A DNA stretch of 18,169 nucleotides from Saccoglossus kowalevskii (taxonomy: Eukaryota > Hemichordata > Enteropneusta > Harrimaniidae): positions 1-18,169 of the forward strand of contig NW_003151841.1 in assembly GCF_000003605.2 (NCBI RefSeq), in the 5' to 3' direction. Positions 1 to 10,078 of this stretch are shown here, one piece after another. The position numbers and the translations under genes were made by a program. Under the pieces are notes generated by a model. It had not been told where the DNA came from and searched no databases. It worked only from the letters and a program-made list of their open reading frames with translations. Every line of letters begins with the position of its first letter. Within the stretch, counting starts at the first letter, position 1.

Positions 1-384
1 TCCGCTAGGCATCACGGCTATCAAAAAGGTCGGCGTATGCATAATGGCACCCGAATGGCGAGTCGTGCTGACAGCATGTGGACAGTGTACACGTTCTAAA
101 AATGCGACAGCTCTTATCCTATCGCCCCTTTTGAAGAGAAATCGCGTGAATAATAAGGATTTCATGATGAACCGTTCTAGTTCCCCTTTAATCGCGGCAT
201 TGGAGGTAGAGTAATAATTAATTTTAGTGCGTATCTACAAATTTTTAAATTGCCACACTGAATGTCAAACAATGTGACGAGTACAAATAATAGCAATTTC
301 ACATTATTTTTAGCAATTTCAATATGCATTTCTACGCATGCAACGCATTTCTATTTCAGAAAAAATAATTCTAATCATTCCAAC
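1..384. other. Intergenic, no gene seen
   Basis: I see no convincing coding sequence, RNA gene or mobile-element end here. A short open frame beginning at 262 is rich in Asn, Ser and Ile, which is the composition expected from translating AT-rich non-coding DNA. It also runs into sequence that recurs in the downstream duplicate copy without staying open there. Confidence 0.6.
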
Positions 385-1650
385 AGCATTGTGTTTCGAA
401 GCACGTTAATTATGTTAGGAAATACAACCGTGATAGATAGCCTAATTATCGTGATATTATATGTGCTACAAGTCTTTTAATCACCGAGTCAACAAAGCGA
501 GATACAATAATTGGCTCGCGGGAGGAAATCGCAGAGGAAATTACTGAACACTGAACAAATAGGAAACTAATTTAATCACTACATATTGATTGACTATGTA
601 CTTGAACATATGTTGCAAATACTGAACGACGGAGGCATGAACGAACACTGTTTAGCACGAGCTTGATGTTGAACTGTTCCGCGGTCTCTTATATGTTCTG
701 TCGATTAAATGGCATTTCCAATCTGTACAAAGAATGTTGACATATGTCAAATATAAGCTAAAAAGTATAGGAAACAAAATTATCCCTGTATAATTCTCCA
801 CGGCTAATACTGTCTGTCTACATATTATTAAACAGAACTGTCATAATAAGCGTCAACAACTTCAACGTTATAAATTCTAATTCTGAACACAGACAAGTAG
901 TTGCGATTCTGTAGAACTCGAACTAAATATACAGGTGTAAAAGTTGGGAAAAACTTACACACGAAGTCATTAATTTATGGCACGACGCAGCTAACCATTG
1001 TTGTTAATAGTGATGCCATAATTTCCGGCACAACAGACAGCTAATTGTTCCTACCAAACAAAGCTATTTGCATACTGTGATGTCAATTGCCTGTCGTACA
1101 TGATACCTACCTACCTAGCTTGGCATTTTATTCACGGAAGTAACATTGAGTCTTTGGATCACACAACATTAAAATGACCCGCTCTGCAACGCGTTTATAT
1201 CAATAATTGAAACAATCGGTACATAATGTGCACTATTTTATTTTCAATTCATCATGTGAATAGAAAAAGTAATGAAACTTGATCGAATGCCAATGAAAAT
1301 ATACTACCATACTATCATCGTTTCAATTCCTGTCTATTCATGTAACCACGATTATCATAATTTGTTCGCAGATAGTATATGCAAAGTGAACAGCATTACG
1401 AATGTTTTGTGTAATTCAGATGTTATTTGTCGAATACACATTGTAACGGTATTAGCACTAACATATTCGCCTATATCTAAGCGTGTAGAAATGTCCAGGT
1501 TGTTACAATAAATCCTCAAGAGAAGGTCTGAATCGCAGACTAGTTTTAAAGAGTTTCACCCATGTTGGTACCTTAATCCAATTGTACGTATACTAATTCC
1601 AAATCTCATGTGTCTACAGTATAAAAGACAACAGACATTCTCTACAACAG
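385..1650 (+). repeat. Diverged direct duplication, copy A
   Basis: This stretch aligns in order with copy B downstream in several blocks. About 385-545 matches 2100-2248. About 554-770 matches 3430-3610. About 840-1115 matches 3770-4070. About 1435-1640 matches 4355-4570. The clearest anchor is a 26-base identical run beginning at 1439 and again at 4358. Other anchors include ATTAAATGGCATT near 704 and 3556, and GAAATGTCCAGGTTGTT-like sequence near 1488 and 4400. The blocks are clearly related but carry many substitutions and small indels, so the duplication is old. The offset is about 1715 bases before the insertion in copy B and about 2919 after it. No open frame is conserved between the copies, so I read it as non-coding. 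It may be two insertions of one transposable-element family or a local segmental duplication. Confidence 0.75.
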
Positions 1651-2099
1651 ACAATATAAATTGATGTTGTTATCTGCGCGACGCAGGACAGAACATCGAT
1701 AGCGAAACATCACTGACTCTAGCATCTGGGAAAAACACTGTGTATTGTATTGTGACAATAATGTGTAAATAAGTACGTAACTTTTCAAGCTAATACTTAA
1801 GTCTTAAACAATCCAGTTTACGACCATGATTTATTTCTGCTGACCAGGTTTGTATGGCAATACCTCGGGAGTGTTGTTTAAAAGGCTTTACAAATCCATA
1901 TAAAAACAAATAGTTTGTTGACGTATGTCACCCATTAAGTCTGATTTCATTCAAACGCCAGGCTTTAGTAGCAATTCTACTATGCTTCAATGCATTTCTA
2001 CTTTCGAAATACACATGAATTACTCACTCGCCAAACTACTATTGGATCGTTTGAAACGCATCTAATTATTATAATTTTTAATTAACAATTTCTAATGAT
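1651..2099. other. Spacer between duplicate copies
   Basis: The clear similarity between copies stops near 1650, and this stretch has no obvious counterpart after copy B. I see no gene, inverted repeat or RNA feature in it. It could be the unshared part of a tandem unit or plain flanking DNA separating two insertions. Confidence 0.5.
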
Positions 2100-2250
2100 T
2101 GCATTGTGTTTTTTTTTTGAAAAACGTTAATTACGTTTGGAAGTACAACCATGACTGTGCTACATGTGTGCCTTAGGTCTTTTCATAATCTGAGTCAATA
2201 AAGCGAAAGACAATAATTGGTTCTCAGGAGGAAATCAAAATAAATTAGTG
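2100..2250 (+). repeat. Diverged direct duplication, copy B, left arm
   Basis: It matches copy A at 385-545. Shared runs include GCATTGTGTTT at the start, ACGTTAATTA, ACAATAATTGG and GGAGGAAATC in the same order. The match ends near 2250, where sequence absent from copy A begins. A run of T at 2109-2118 replaces a mixed sequence in copy A. Confidence 0.75.
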
Positions 2251-3000
2251 TACATTTGTCATGACCTGATGCTAGGTAGCGACGTGTAATACCTCCTAAC
2301 GTCAAGAAAATGACAAGGATTGACAAACAAGAATCACTATCAAAACACAAATTTATTTGTTTTGTGCACACAAGGTATCATTGGATTGTATAGTATATGA
2401 ACATGAATTACAATAAATTATAATAATTTCAATATCGGTAAATACAACATACATATGATATCACTAGCATTACCGCCGTAGTCAATTCGTTACAAACTAA
2501 GGCCAAGCATTCTGAAAATCCCATGAATTAGTACATTGTTTTCACATCAGTCTACGGCTGGGTTTCACAACAAATAACTCTAATTCGACTGAATAAAACA
2601 TGGGTTCAAAAAAAAACCACAACCGCAATAACTACTACGATATTCTAACTCAATACTAATATGCCTAACGGTGGCCACAGACACACCACCAAACCACCTT
2701 AATCACTATATATAAACTACACTCGAGTGTGGCCCAATACGCTAACACAATCACAACAACATCTTAACTCAATATCAATAATATACAATTATTCAGAATG
2801 CATGCCCCTAAAATAATTGATCAATTACAATATGCTGTACAAATCACAAGAATGGAAACCTGGTATAAAAACAATTATATATCGTGATAACGGTCAGTTT
2901 AATAGTAATACATTTGGCCACAGTAACACAGAAACGCACAATAAACGCTGGAACGGCGACGTAGAAACACGTACTTTGCGATGACGTCCACACCTTTCAG

Positions 3001-3140
3001 TTCACTGGCCACACGGTTGAGGTAATCAGTCGGCAATATTCACGCAACCCATGGTTCACTAGCCATAGGGTTGAGGCAATCGGTCGGCGATGTTCACGCA
3101 CGCTGTGTAGTTGCAGTAGTCAGTCGACGAACACGCACTT
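3001..3140 (+). repeat. 54-bp tandem repeat, about 2.6 copies
   Basis: A unit beginning TTCACTGGCC at 3001 recurs as TTCACTAGCC at 3055, a period of 54. The shared order is GGTTGAGG, an AATC-GTCGGC core and TTCACGCA. A third, shorter and more degenerate copy follows at about 3108-3140, with GTTGCAGTAGTCAGTCGACG and ACACGCAC. The repeat lies inside the extra sequence of copy B. It is more GC-rich than its surroundings. Confidence 0.7.
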
Positions 3141-3368
3141 GAAGTAATTGCTGAACTCAGCGTAGAACGGCATAGCAGACCTTCAGTATTGATAACGCAC
3201 GGCCAGACGTAACAGGGTTGAAACATATGCGGTACGCCGGGACCCAATTGTTTCACACGCCACATGGTGACACCAGAATCCGGCATACCTGCCGACTACG
3301 CACGGCATTGTAATGGATGCTCAACGAATTCAAGTCTGACGACCCCATTATAGACTACGCATGGGCGT

Positions 3369-3425
3369 CTCCCTAGCTCAATGGTAAATGTGTTCGCATT
3401 CACAAAAAACAAAACAAAACACTCA
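3369..3425 (+). other. tRNA-like half with A-rich end
   Basis: TAGCTCAATGG at 3374-3384 matches the RNA polymerase III A-box (tRNA D-arm) consensus. It is followed by a short stem, GTG at 3390-3392 and CAC at 3401-3403 around a TTCGCATT loop, placed like an anticodon arm. An A-rich tract of AC and AAAAC units (about 3402-3421) follows at once, and no T-arm or acceptor partner is seen. This is not a functional tRNA. It resembles a tRNA-half retrocopy or part of a tRNA-derived SINE, and it lies at the right border of the insertion in copy B. A chance match is possible. Confidence 0.3.
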
Positions 3426-3429
3426 AACA

Positions 3430-4585
3430 CGGAAACACGTAACAACATTGAAGAAATTAAAAACAATTAATCACTAGCATTGATTCTGCAATTATTGGAT
3501 CGCAGACGCATGAAAGATGTTGAACTCTTCCAAGATCATATATTTGTTCTGTTGATTAAATGGCATTCCCAACGAATGTTGACATATACAAAATATCAGA
3601 TATATGTTACGAGTATAGATAAAAATCGCAATGATTGTGTCTAAGAACTGTTACTAAGGCAAAACATTATGTGCGTCCTCAAATCGCGAGTATCACGAAG
3701 TGATTTGCAACCTGTCACCTCCATCGTATTCCCCCAATTCTATTGTTTGTCATTGGTTAGAACTATATTTATATTCGTTAGGTATCAACAACGTTTGGGA
3801 ATAAGTAGTAAGTTGAATTATCACTTTAAAATTTGGGTCTGTTGAACTGTATAAATTATATGATATTCAAATGTAAGGATTGGAAAAAAAACGTACACAC
3901 ATAGAAAATAATTTAATTCATGGAACGACAAAGTTCCCCTTGTTAACAATTGTTGTGGTTAATAATAACCTATGGTGATGTCTAGATGTTGGGTACAACA
4001 TGATTTTTCCTATCGAACAAAGCTAATTGTTTACGTTCATGTCAATTGTCTGTGGTACAGTACTATTATAACATAAATTTCGATCGCTTTACTCTGACAA
4101 GTCTCAACATGAATTCACATACAAATGCCTCACCGTCATTATCAAACATGCTATGAGTTCTCGTCAGCCAAATAACTGAAGTCATGACATCGAAAACAGA
4201 TAAACAAATACAGATAAGGAAATAGAGACGCGATCATCTCGTCTACAGCGCTACAAACTGTATGCCTAATTGACATGTTATTCGCTTGATTAAAAGTGTA
4301 AAAAAGTGTGTCCAGCAGTCGCAATTCTCAAAATATCACTCTAACAAAATTGCCTGCCATTGTAACGGTATTAGCACTAACATGTATCTAAGCGTTGAGA
4401 TAATGTCCAGGTTGTTGCAGTAATATGCTTAATTAACCGCAAGAGAAGATCTAAATCGCAGACTATTTTTAACGAGTTTCACCTATGTTGCCTTTCAATT
4501 AATAATTTTACGCATACTACTATTATATCTACTATACTCAACTTTTTTGTGTGCCTGCAGTATGATGACAATTTTATTCTCACTA
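3430..4585 (+). repeat. Diverged direct duplication, copy B, right arm
   Basis: It continues the match to copy A after the insertion. Shared blocks include ATGTTGAACT, TTGTTCTGTTGATTAAATGG-like sequence, GAATGTTGACATAT, AACAAAGCTA and TGTCAATTG. The 26-base identical run lies at 4358-4383. The similarity fades near 4570-4590, after the AATCGCAGACTA and GAGTTTCACC blocks. No reading frame is preserved between the copies. Confidence 0.75.
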
Positions 4586-4895
4586 TGTATAGTCACAGTC
4601 AACAAACGTATAATCAACAGAGGACACACTCTGGTAGCGTAGCACAAATGACTACCATTCGGCCACCACCACGTCACGTACGCAATTAGTATTCTATTAC
4701 GTTACCACATATTTTTCCTCTTCAAACATTCAAATTGCAACACATACAAACACTATATTTTTTGCTTAAATCATCAAATACGAACTACCATATCAACGAA
4801 ATTGGCTGAGTATAACGAACCTCGAACTGGTGACAACATCATTATCTAAATTCAGATAGTCGATTTCATTATGATGGAAGATGGGTCAGCAAATA
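4586..4895. other. Intergenic, one 45-bp repeat copy
   Basis: No gene is seen. The only structure is the left copy of a short repeat at 4816-4860, whose partner lies at 5087-5134. A 60-codon minus-strand open frame at 4495-4677 overlaps duplicated non-coding sequence and shows no recognisable motif. Confidence 0.5.
4816..4860 (+). repeat. Short direct repeat, left copy
   Basis: The sequence beginning ACGAACCTCGAACTGGTGAC recurs as GACAAACCTCGAACTGGTAA near 5087. The similarity continues through CATTATYTAAATT-like sequence for about 45 bases. CCTCGAACTGGT is identical in both copies. The two copies flank one member of the larger pair at 4896-5075, so they may be edges of one dispersed element. 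Confidence 0.6.
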
Positions 4896-5075
4896 ACGGA
4901 AAATTTCTTTAGAATAATTAGTTTATTTTTCTTATGCCTGACCTCATAATCGACATGGCACCCAGAAATGTAATAGGGTTATTTGTCTATATATATAAAT
5001 ATAAATACGTGTAGTTGCATTGTGATAAAAATAGTCATCCTTTTCATCATATAAAGTATAAGCGCAATAAAAATT
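4896..5075 (+). repeat. Dispersed direct repeat, left copy
   Basis: It aligns with 6220-6405 at an offset of about 1.32-1.33 kb. Shared runs include CATAATCGACA, GGTTATTTGTCTA, TTGCATTGTGATA and ATAGTCATC, in the same order. The copies are diverged but unmistakable. They are non-coding and AT-rich, with no visible terminal inverted repeats. Confidence 0.7.
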
Positions 5076-5086
5076 ATCAAACATTG

Positions 5087-5134
5087 ACAAACCTCGAACT
5101 GGTAACAACACCATTATTTAAATTAGGATAATGC
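5087..5134 (+). repeat. Short direct repeat, right copy
   Basis: This is the partner of 4816-4860, about 271 bases downstream. It retains CCTCGAACTGGT and the following CAACACCATTATTTAAATT-type sequence with a few substitutions. Confidence 0.6.
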
Positions 5135-6219
5135 ATATTGTTATACATGCAAATGATGATACGTGTGTTTTGTAAAAGTGCTGGCATTATGCATGAACCC
5201 AGCTGTAGACTCCATTCACAAATCGATTTGTTGTGAGCCCTGTTGTGGTCCTCATATCGAATAACCGTTTCGTGTTTTATTTAAAGGAGTCTATATTACT
5301 CACTTTAAAACACTGATCTGTATACATTGTAATACGTTAATATGTAAATTTCATATTGCGAATACATACAAATAACGGTAACACAAGACGAATATTAATA
5401 AGTCATTTTTATATGTAATTTCTTTCTACATAAGGCACACTTTTCCATAGATATTATTAAAAAACAACTAATTTGGAGCTATTATCAGAAGAATACACTG
5501 GAGTGTACCCAAATATTGTGCAGACGTGCTATCACAGGCTATTATTCTCCCAAAATGTACATACACAGGATAACTGTGTTTCAAGCAAAATAATGTCATG
5601 TTATATTAGAGTGATTGGGTGCAATTAATTGCAGACATATATTCTTCTTTCTATTATCAGTAAGGTGTTTGAGGTGGTGATTGTTGACGATGTCTTCAAT
5701 CATGTAACAACATTCACAGTGTTATCGCCGCATGTATTCATTAAACAATGTTCAACTCCAACAATTCTTGCATTCAACGTGTATGCAGAAAATTGAACTA
5801 GACAGTGCACAGCCACAATTTTCTGTGAAACTTGATTCGGTTAATCACAGACTCCTCGTTTGTAACCTTGTCAATTAGCACATTTCAGGTACATGTTGGC
5901 GTTATTTCAATCATACCTGAGCATGAGCAAACGCCAGGTTGTTATTGACAACTTTTGTTCAGAGTGATGCCAAGTCAGGTCAAGGTTGTCTAAAGAGTCC
6001 ACTTTCTCCTTGGTAATTTGTACAATTTTGATTTCATGTTATTTTATAGACTTCTGTGTCCGTAGGTAATCCTTCAAATAAACATCATCACATATGTGAA
6101 GCGCTGTTGTCTCTATTTCCTCAGCAGTTTAAATACGTTTGCGCGAGTTACTTCAAATCGAAGTCGACGACAAACACTTTCATGTCTATGTACAGTTGAT
6201 GCAACATCCGCATAACAAA
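5135..6219. other. Intergenic, no gene seen
   Basis: About 1.1 kb of AT-rich sequence with no convincing open frame or RNA gene. The only local structure worth naming is a perfect 14-bp palindrome, TGCAATTAATTGCA, at 5620-5633. A 60-codon minus-strand frame at 6113-6295 overlaps the right copy of the dispersed repeat and has no recognisable motif. Confidence 0.5.
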
Positions 6220-6405
6220 GAACGGTAAGTTTCTGTGGAATAATTGGTTTATTTCTCTTATGCCGGACTTCATAATCGACAGGGCTCCCACACATGTAAT
6301 TAGGTTATTTGTCTAAATATCTGAACGACAAATATAAATAGATTGCATTGTGATATAAATAGTCATCTTTTTAATCATATAAATTAAAAACGCAATAGAA
6401 AAAAA
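6220..6405 (+). repeat. Dispersed direct repeat, right copy
   Basis: It aligns in the same orientation with 4896-5075. Matched blocks include GGTTTATTTCTCTTATGCC against GTTTATTTTTCTTATGCC, CATAATCGACA, and TTGCATTGTGATA followed by AATAGTCATC. A small insertion, CTGAACGACA, near 6320 separates two of the blocks. Confidence 0.7.
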
Positions 6406-6973
6406 AGTCACATTGTTTTCAGGCTGTTTAGTATTATATAGAAACATGCTATTATTGACAACCCGGTATATACTTTGCATGGTTGACAATGCGTTGAACA
6501 TTCACAACATTTTAAATTAAATTATACTATGACTATGGTTCATCACAGTTGTCGATGGCTGCTATCCTACATTAACTTATATTTGTACATATTAACTAAG
6601 TCGATAAGATCGCCATTATTCGGTTTGTTGAATCAGTATACCTACAGTATCGATTCAAACAAAATTACATGAGCTGCAGTTTTTTTTTTTTATTTGCTAT
6701 CAGTGATTCAGTCAGGGTATATGCTTCGGTCTTTGAATGACTTTCGTGAGATTTTTCGCATGGTTTAATAAGAGGTCTGGTCTGTCAAACGTATGTCCCG
6801 AGACTGTATCTTATTTTGTTTGAGCTAACGATTTATATTTCACATCAACGTGGACATATTTGGAATGAGTTACTCGAGAATAGTCGCGAGTTTATTTAAC
6901 CAGAATCGTTTTCAGACAAGCTAACTAACTTTTTTGAAAGCATAAACACCGTGAGAGGTGGATTGAAACTGTT
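6406..6973. other. Intergenic, no gene seen
   Basis: No gene is recognised. There is a poly-T run at about 6680-6691, and otherwise AT-rich unique-looking sequence. Confidence 0.5.
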
Positions 6974-6998
6974 TATATATATATATATATATATATAT
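6974..6998. repeat. (TA)n microsatellite
   Basis: Twelve TA dinucleotides without interruption. Its length is likely to vary between individuals. Confidence 0.95.
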
Positions 6999-8044
6999 TG
7001 TTGAACCATGTTGCAACGACAATTTCACGGTTGACAATAGTTGGTTTTCAAAGCAGATATACATCTTATGGGAAACAGTTCTAGACTGTTCGATTACTGC
7101 AAAGGCAAACGCAAATCTAAGCTATCATGTAATGTTACCATTGCCAATCAATGAGAATATTAAACATTGAAGTGATGTTGTAGATGTAACTTGTTACTGT
7201 AACTTGTTTACTGTTAAATAACTATTGAAATACCCAGATATTTTTATTGGACAGTTGTTTAGTGAAACGACCACGTGTTGCATTATAAATCAATCACTTC
7301 ATGGATATAAACAATTCACTAATACCGAGCATTCTGTCATCCCAGTAGATGATAGATTGGACGAGATGGTTCAAATATCATTTAAGTACTGTATTGTGCT
7401 TATAAATAAAAGGGTAATCATTTTACTCGTACCCGTCAACCATCCATGTGGCCATGTTTATTATTCTACTGTATGAACAACTTCACATGTACCCGAGTAA
7501 TTAGAAGGTTGAAATGTTCTTCTGACACAAATGATTTCCATATCGTTTGTCAAGTTCACCAGATCACTCACTGAACACAATTTCATCGATCATAGGCACA
7601 TGTCAGACTATGACAAATATTTTCTGACTTTTTGACAAATAATTCTGACTTTTTGACTCAGTCACAAGGCCACTAATTCAGGGGAGATTAAAATCAGCTG
7701 TCATGGCAGCCATAGTTTTTTACTATGTTGTTTTGATTTTTAAATCAAGTGTATCGCAGATCTGTCGCCGGTTGAACTGTTATTGGTGCATCGAAACTGT
7801 TTGGTTAAGTTGCTAGGATACCTAGAACTGACAATTGTCAAGTGTATTAACAAATGTTCAACGACTAACCATAGTCGTTGAAAATATTATAGAAAGTGAG
7901 AGCATGTTAGCAATGGAATGAAACGGCCTAAAAACAAGGCCAAGAAACGTCCAGGGTCAAAAGATCTGCGCACTAGCTGTTTTTTTGTTCACAACACAAA
8001 ATCAGTCTTTGTACATGTACTTCAATCCATTAGTATACTACTAA
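6999..8044. other. Intergenic with small repeats and a stem-loop
   Basis: No gene is recognised. An 83-codon frame at 7225-7476 lacks any motif I know. Two small direct repeats are visible. TGTAACTTGTTAC-like sequence occurs twice at 7185-7212. A 21-base unit, TCTGACTTTTTGACAAATAA, starts at 7623 and again in part at 7644. A perfect stem-loop at 7857-7882 is listed separately. Confidence 0.5.
7857..7882. other. Perfect 10-bp stem-loop
   Basis: TTCAACGACT at 7857-7866 is the exact reverse complement of AGTCGTTGAA at 7873-7882, with a 6-base AACCAT spacer. No T-run or gene lies beside it. It may be chance or a recombination relic. Confidence 0.6.
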
Positions 8045-8245
8045 CCTGAACGAATACTCTAATGATCAATGGAAATGGGTATTGTTAATTCCTGAGGCCT
8101 CGGCCTGACTGACTGAACTAATACCTAATGAGACATATATGTTCTATGAAACTAAGACTCATTATTATTAATCCATGAGGACCTGATATAACTCACTACA
8201 CTAATGACCAATATGTCGTTTGGAACGTATACTTAGGCCTGGGTA
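8045..8245 (+). repeat. Degenerate ~70-bp tandem repeat, about 3 copies
   Basis: Three loosely similar units are visible, with CCTGA followed by an AATAC/ACTACA-CTAATGA core at about 8060, 8126 and 8202. Each unit then has GGTATTRTTAAT- or ATTATTATTAAT-type sequence. The spacings are 66 and 76 bases. The block ends directly upstream of the tandem-unit element. Confidence 0.4.
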
Positions 8246-8379
8246 TTATTAAATCTTTTTGATTCATTGTTAGTGATGAGTGAATTCTGGCTTTTCAGAA
8301 AACACAATTATTTACCTTTGCTACTAATTTATAAAAATATGAACGGCGCAAATCAAGACATAATATTTTTAGCTACGCT

Positions 8380-9200
8380 GTCGAGCGGAGCTTATCAAAT
8401 GAATGATTGTCCGTTGTCGTCCGTCGTCGGTATCAATGTTTTACTTTTTCGACCTCTTCTTGAAAACTACAAGCCTGAATGCTTTGATACTTGGTGTATA
8501 TGTACCTTAGGTGGACCTCTCTTAGGTTTTTTCATTTCATGATATCTTCAATTCTCTAATTTTGGTGAATATTTTTTACATTTTTGTTAAAAAGTGATAT
8601 TTTTGACTTCTTGTTAAAAACCGCAAGTCCAATTGCTTTGATATTACATATATAGGTACTACATGTGGACCTATCTCAGATTTGTTCATTTTGTAATGAT
8701 ATCTTCAATTCTTTAATTTTGGTGAATATTTTGTCATTTTTGGTAAAACGTGGTATTTTCGTCTTCTTGTTAAAAACCGCGAGTCCAATTGCTTTGATAT
8801 TACATATATATGTACTACATGTGGACCTCTCTCAGATTTGTTGATTTTATAATAATATCTTTAATTCTCTAATTTTGGTGAATATTTTGTCATTTTTGGT
8901 ATAAAGTGATATTTTCGACTTCTTATTAAAAACTACAAGTCCAATTGCTTTGATATTACATATATAGGAACTACATGTGGACCTCTTACAGATTTGTTAA
9001 TTTCGTTGTGATATTTTCAATTGTTAGTTTTTGTAATTTTTGGTGAAAAGTGATATTTTTGAATTCTTGTTGAAAACAGCAAGTCCCATTGCTTTGATAC
9101 TATACATATTTTCGAATATCTTCTGTTCTTTAATTGAAATGTGCATTGCTAACAGCGGAGCTATCTCAGCCGACTGGCTGCTTGTTTAGTAAAGCATTTG
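8380..9200 (+). mobile_element. Non-autonomous repeat element with internal ~155-bp tandem units
   Basis: The layout is a head, a tandem array and a tail. The head (8384-8440) has AGCGGAGCTTATC followed by a GTCC/GTCG-rich stretch. The array has about five units at 8440-9115. The tail (9154-9200) has AGCGGAGCTATCTCAGCC and CTTGTTTAGTA. Head and tail share AGCGGAGCT in direct orientation rather than as inverted repeats. I see no coding capacity. A 91-codon plus-strand frame at 8267-8542 crosses the head and first unit and looks accidental. From memory, dispersed repeats with a GTCCGTCGTC head and units carrying GTGGACCTCT and AGATTTGTTCA are frequent in mollusc and some other marine invertebrate genomes. 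I cannot give a family name. The outer boundaries are uncertain by tens of bases. Confidence 0.6.
8440..9115 (+). repeat. Tandem array, unit ~155 bp, ~5 copies
   Basis: The anchor GCTTTGATAY occurs at 8481, 8635, 8791, 8947 and 9091, spacings of 154, 156, 156 and 144. GTGGACCT occurs at 8511, 8665, 8821 and 8977 with the same spacing. Each unit also carries TTTGGTGAATATTTTGTCAT-like, CTTCTTGTTAAAAAC-like and AGTCCAATTGCTTTGATATT-like blocks. The middle units are closest to one another. The first is more diverged, and the last is shortened and lacks the GTGGACCT segment. Confidence 0.9.
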
Positions 9201-10078
9201 ATCATAATGGATATTGTCAACACAATATAATACTGCAGTCGTAATACTTTTCTCGTCTTTAGAGTGGATGAGATGGTGAGAGAGATGATAGATCGCATAT
9301 ATTCATAATTGTTCCCAAATATAACATTTTCTGCTAAAATATTCAAAATTACAGTTTAAGTGCAATATATTCAATTGTATGATGCTTGTTTTGGTAATTA
9401 TCCAATCAAATATTTTACAGGAATATGCACATGCTGTTGTATACCTTTATTTCTCTGTATAGTTTGTGCTGTTGAATAAATCGTAACGTGTAGTATTGCT
9501 CAAGAAAGTATGAATATTTTTCATAGGCTATCTACCAGACAAAAATATAAATACAACTCTTTGTCATACCGCATAGTATTGTGTTTATAACCTACAAAAT
9601 GTTTGCTTATAAAAATTAAAATTTAATCCCGTACAATTGATGTATGATAATAAACAACCACTGTTCATGTTTAGCTTTCCATAAAGTAAATGTGGCTGTT
9701 GTGCTTAATAATTTCCCAGCAGTGATAGGACAAATAACAACCAAACTTGGTATGAGCATCTCAATGATGAATTGTTATGTCATATTTTTTTGCATTATAC
9801 GAAAATAGTCATGATTGAGAGTAGAGTGCTCAAGGGTATCAGTGAATTAGGAGTGCCTACTGGGTATGGAGAGTGAAACAAATTTGACCCAACAAATGTG
9901 AGAGCACATGTGGGTGTTCTGAATAGATTTTAACGATTATTCTGACTATAGGGACTCGTTTGGTGAAAACAAGGTTTCTGGAGGCGAAAAGTTGCAAGGT
10001 AGCGTGCAGAATTTTGACGAGAACTATCAGTTACTGTTAAAAACCCTAGAACATATTTGGGGTGAATAAATATATAAT
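9201..10078. other. Intergenic, no gene seen
   Basis: AT-rich sequence without a recognisable gene, tandem repeat or inverted repeat. A 61-codon minus-strand frame at 9161-9346 overlaps the tail of the tandem-unit element and shows no motif. Past about 9840 the composition becomes less AT-rich, which may mark the start of the retroelement debris downstream. Confidence 0.45.

Larger units (their letters stand above)
2251..3429. mobile_element. About 1.2-kb insertion within copy B, unclassified
   Basis: Comparison with copy A shows about 1.18 kb of extra sequence here: copy A runs directly from the GGAGGAAATC block to the TTAATCACT block, while copy B is split. The insert has visibly G-poor, C- and A-rich plus-strand sequence at about 2570-2790. 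It also carries 54-bp tandem repeats at 3001-3140, and a tRNA-like half followed by an A-rich end at 3369-3425. I see no clear long terminal repeats, terminal inverted repeats or target-site duplication, and I do not recognise a transposase or polymerase. A 75-codon minus-strand frame at 3059-3286 has no recognisable motif. The A-rich right end fits a retroposon in plus orientation. A remnant of an LTR element or a deletion from copy A are the alternatives. Confidence 0.5.

Noticed and set aside
2719-2730. 12-bp palindrome ACACTCGAGTGT
   Set aside because: It is short, isolated and without partner copies; expected by chance in a window of this size when many palindromes are considered.
3059-3286. 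75-codon minus-strand frame rich in Cys and Pro
   Set aside because: It overlaps the 54-bp tandem repeat and has no recognisable motif or conserved start.
3260-3290. TGGTGTCACC on the minus strand as an LTR-retrotransposon primer-binding site
   Set aside because: No long terminal repeat pair or polypurine tract could be found around it, so the resemblance alone is not enough.
8267-8542. 91-codon frame with a plausible hydrophobic end
   Set aside because: It crosses the head and first tandem unit of a repeat element, and the frame is not kept in the other units.
8045-9115. CRISPR-like array
   Set aside because: The units are ~155-bp (and ~70-bp) tandem repeats without unique spacers, in a clearly eukaryotic setting.
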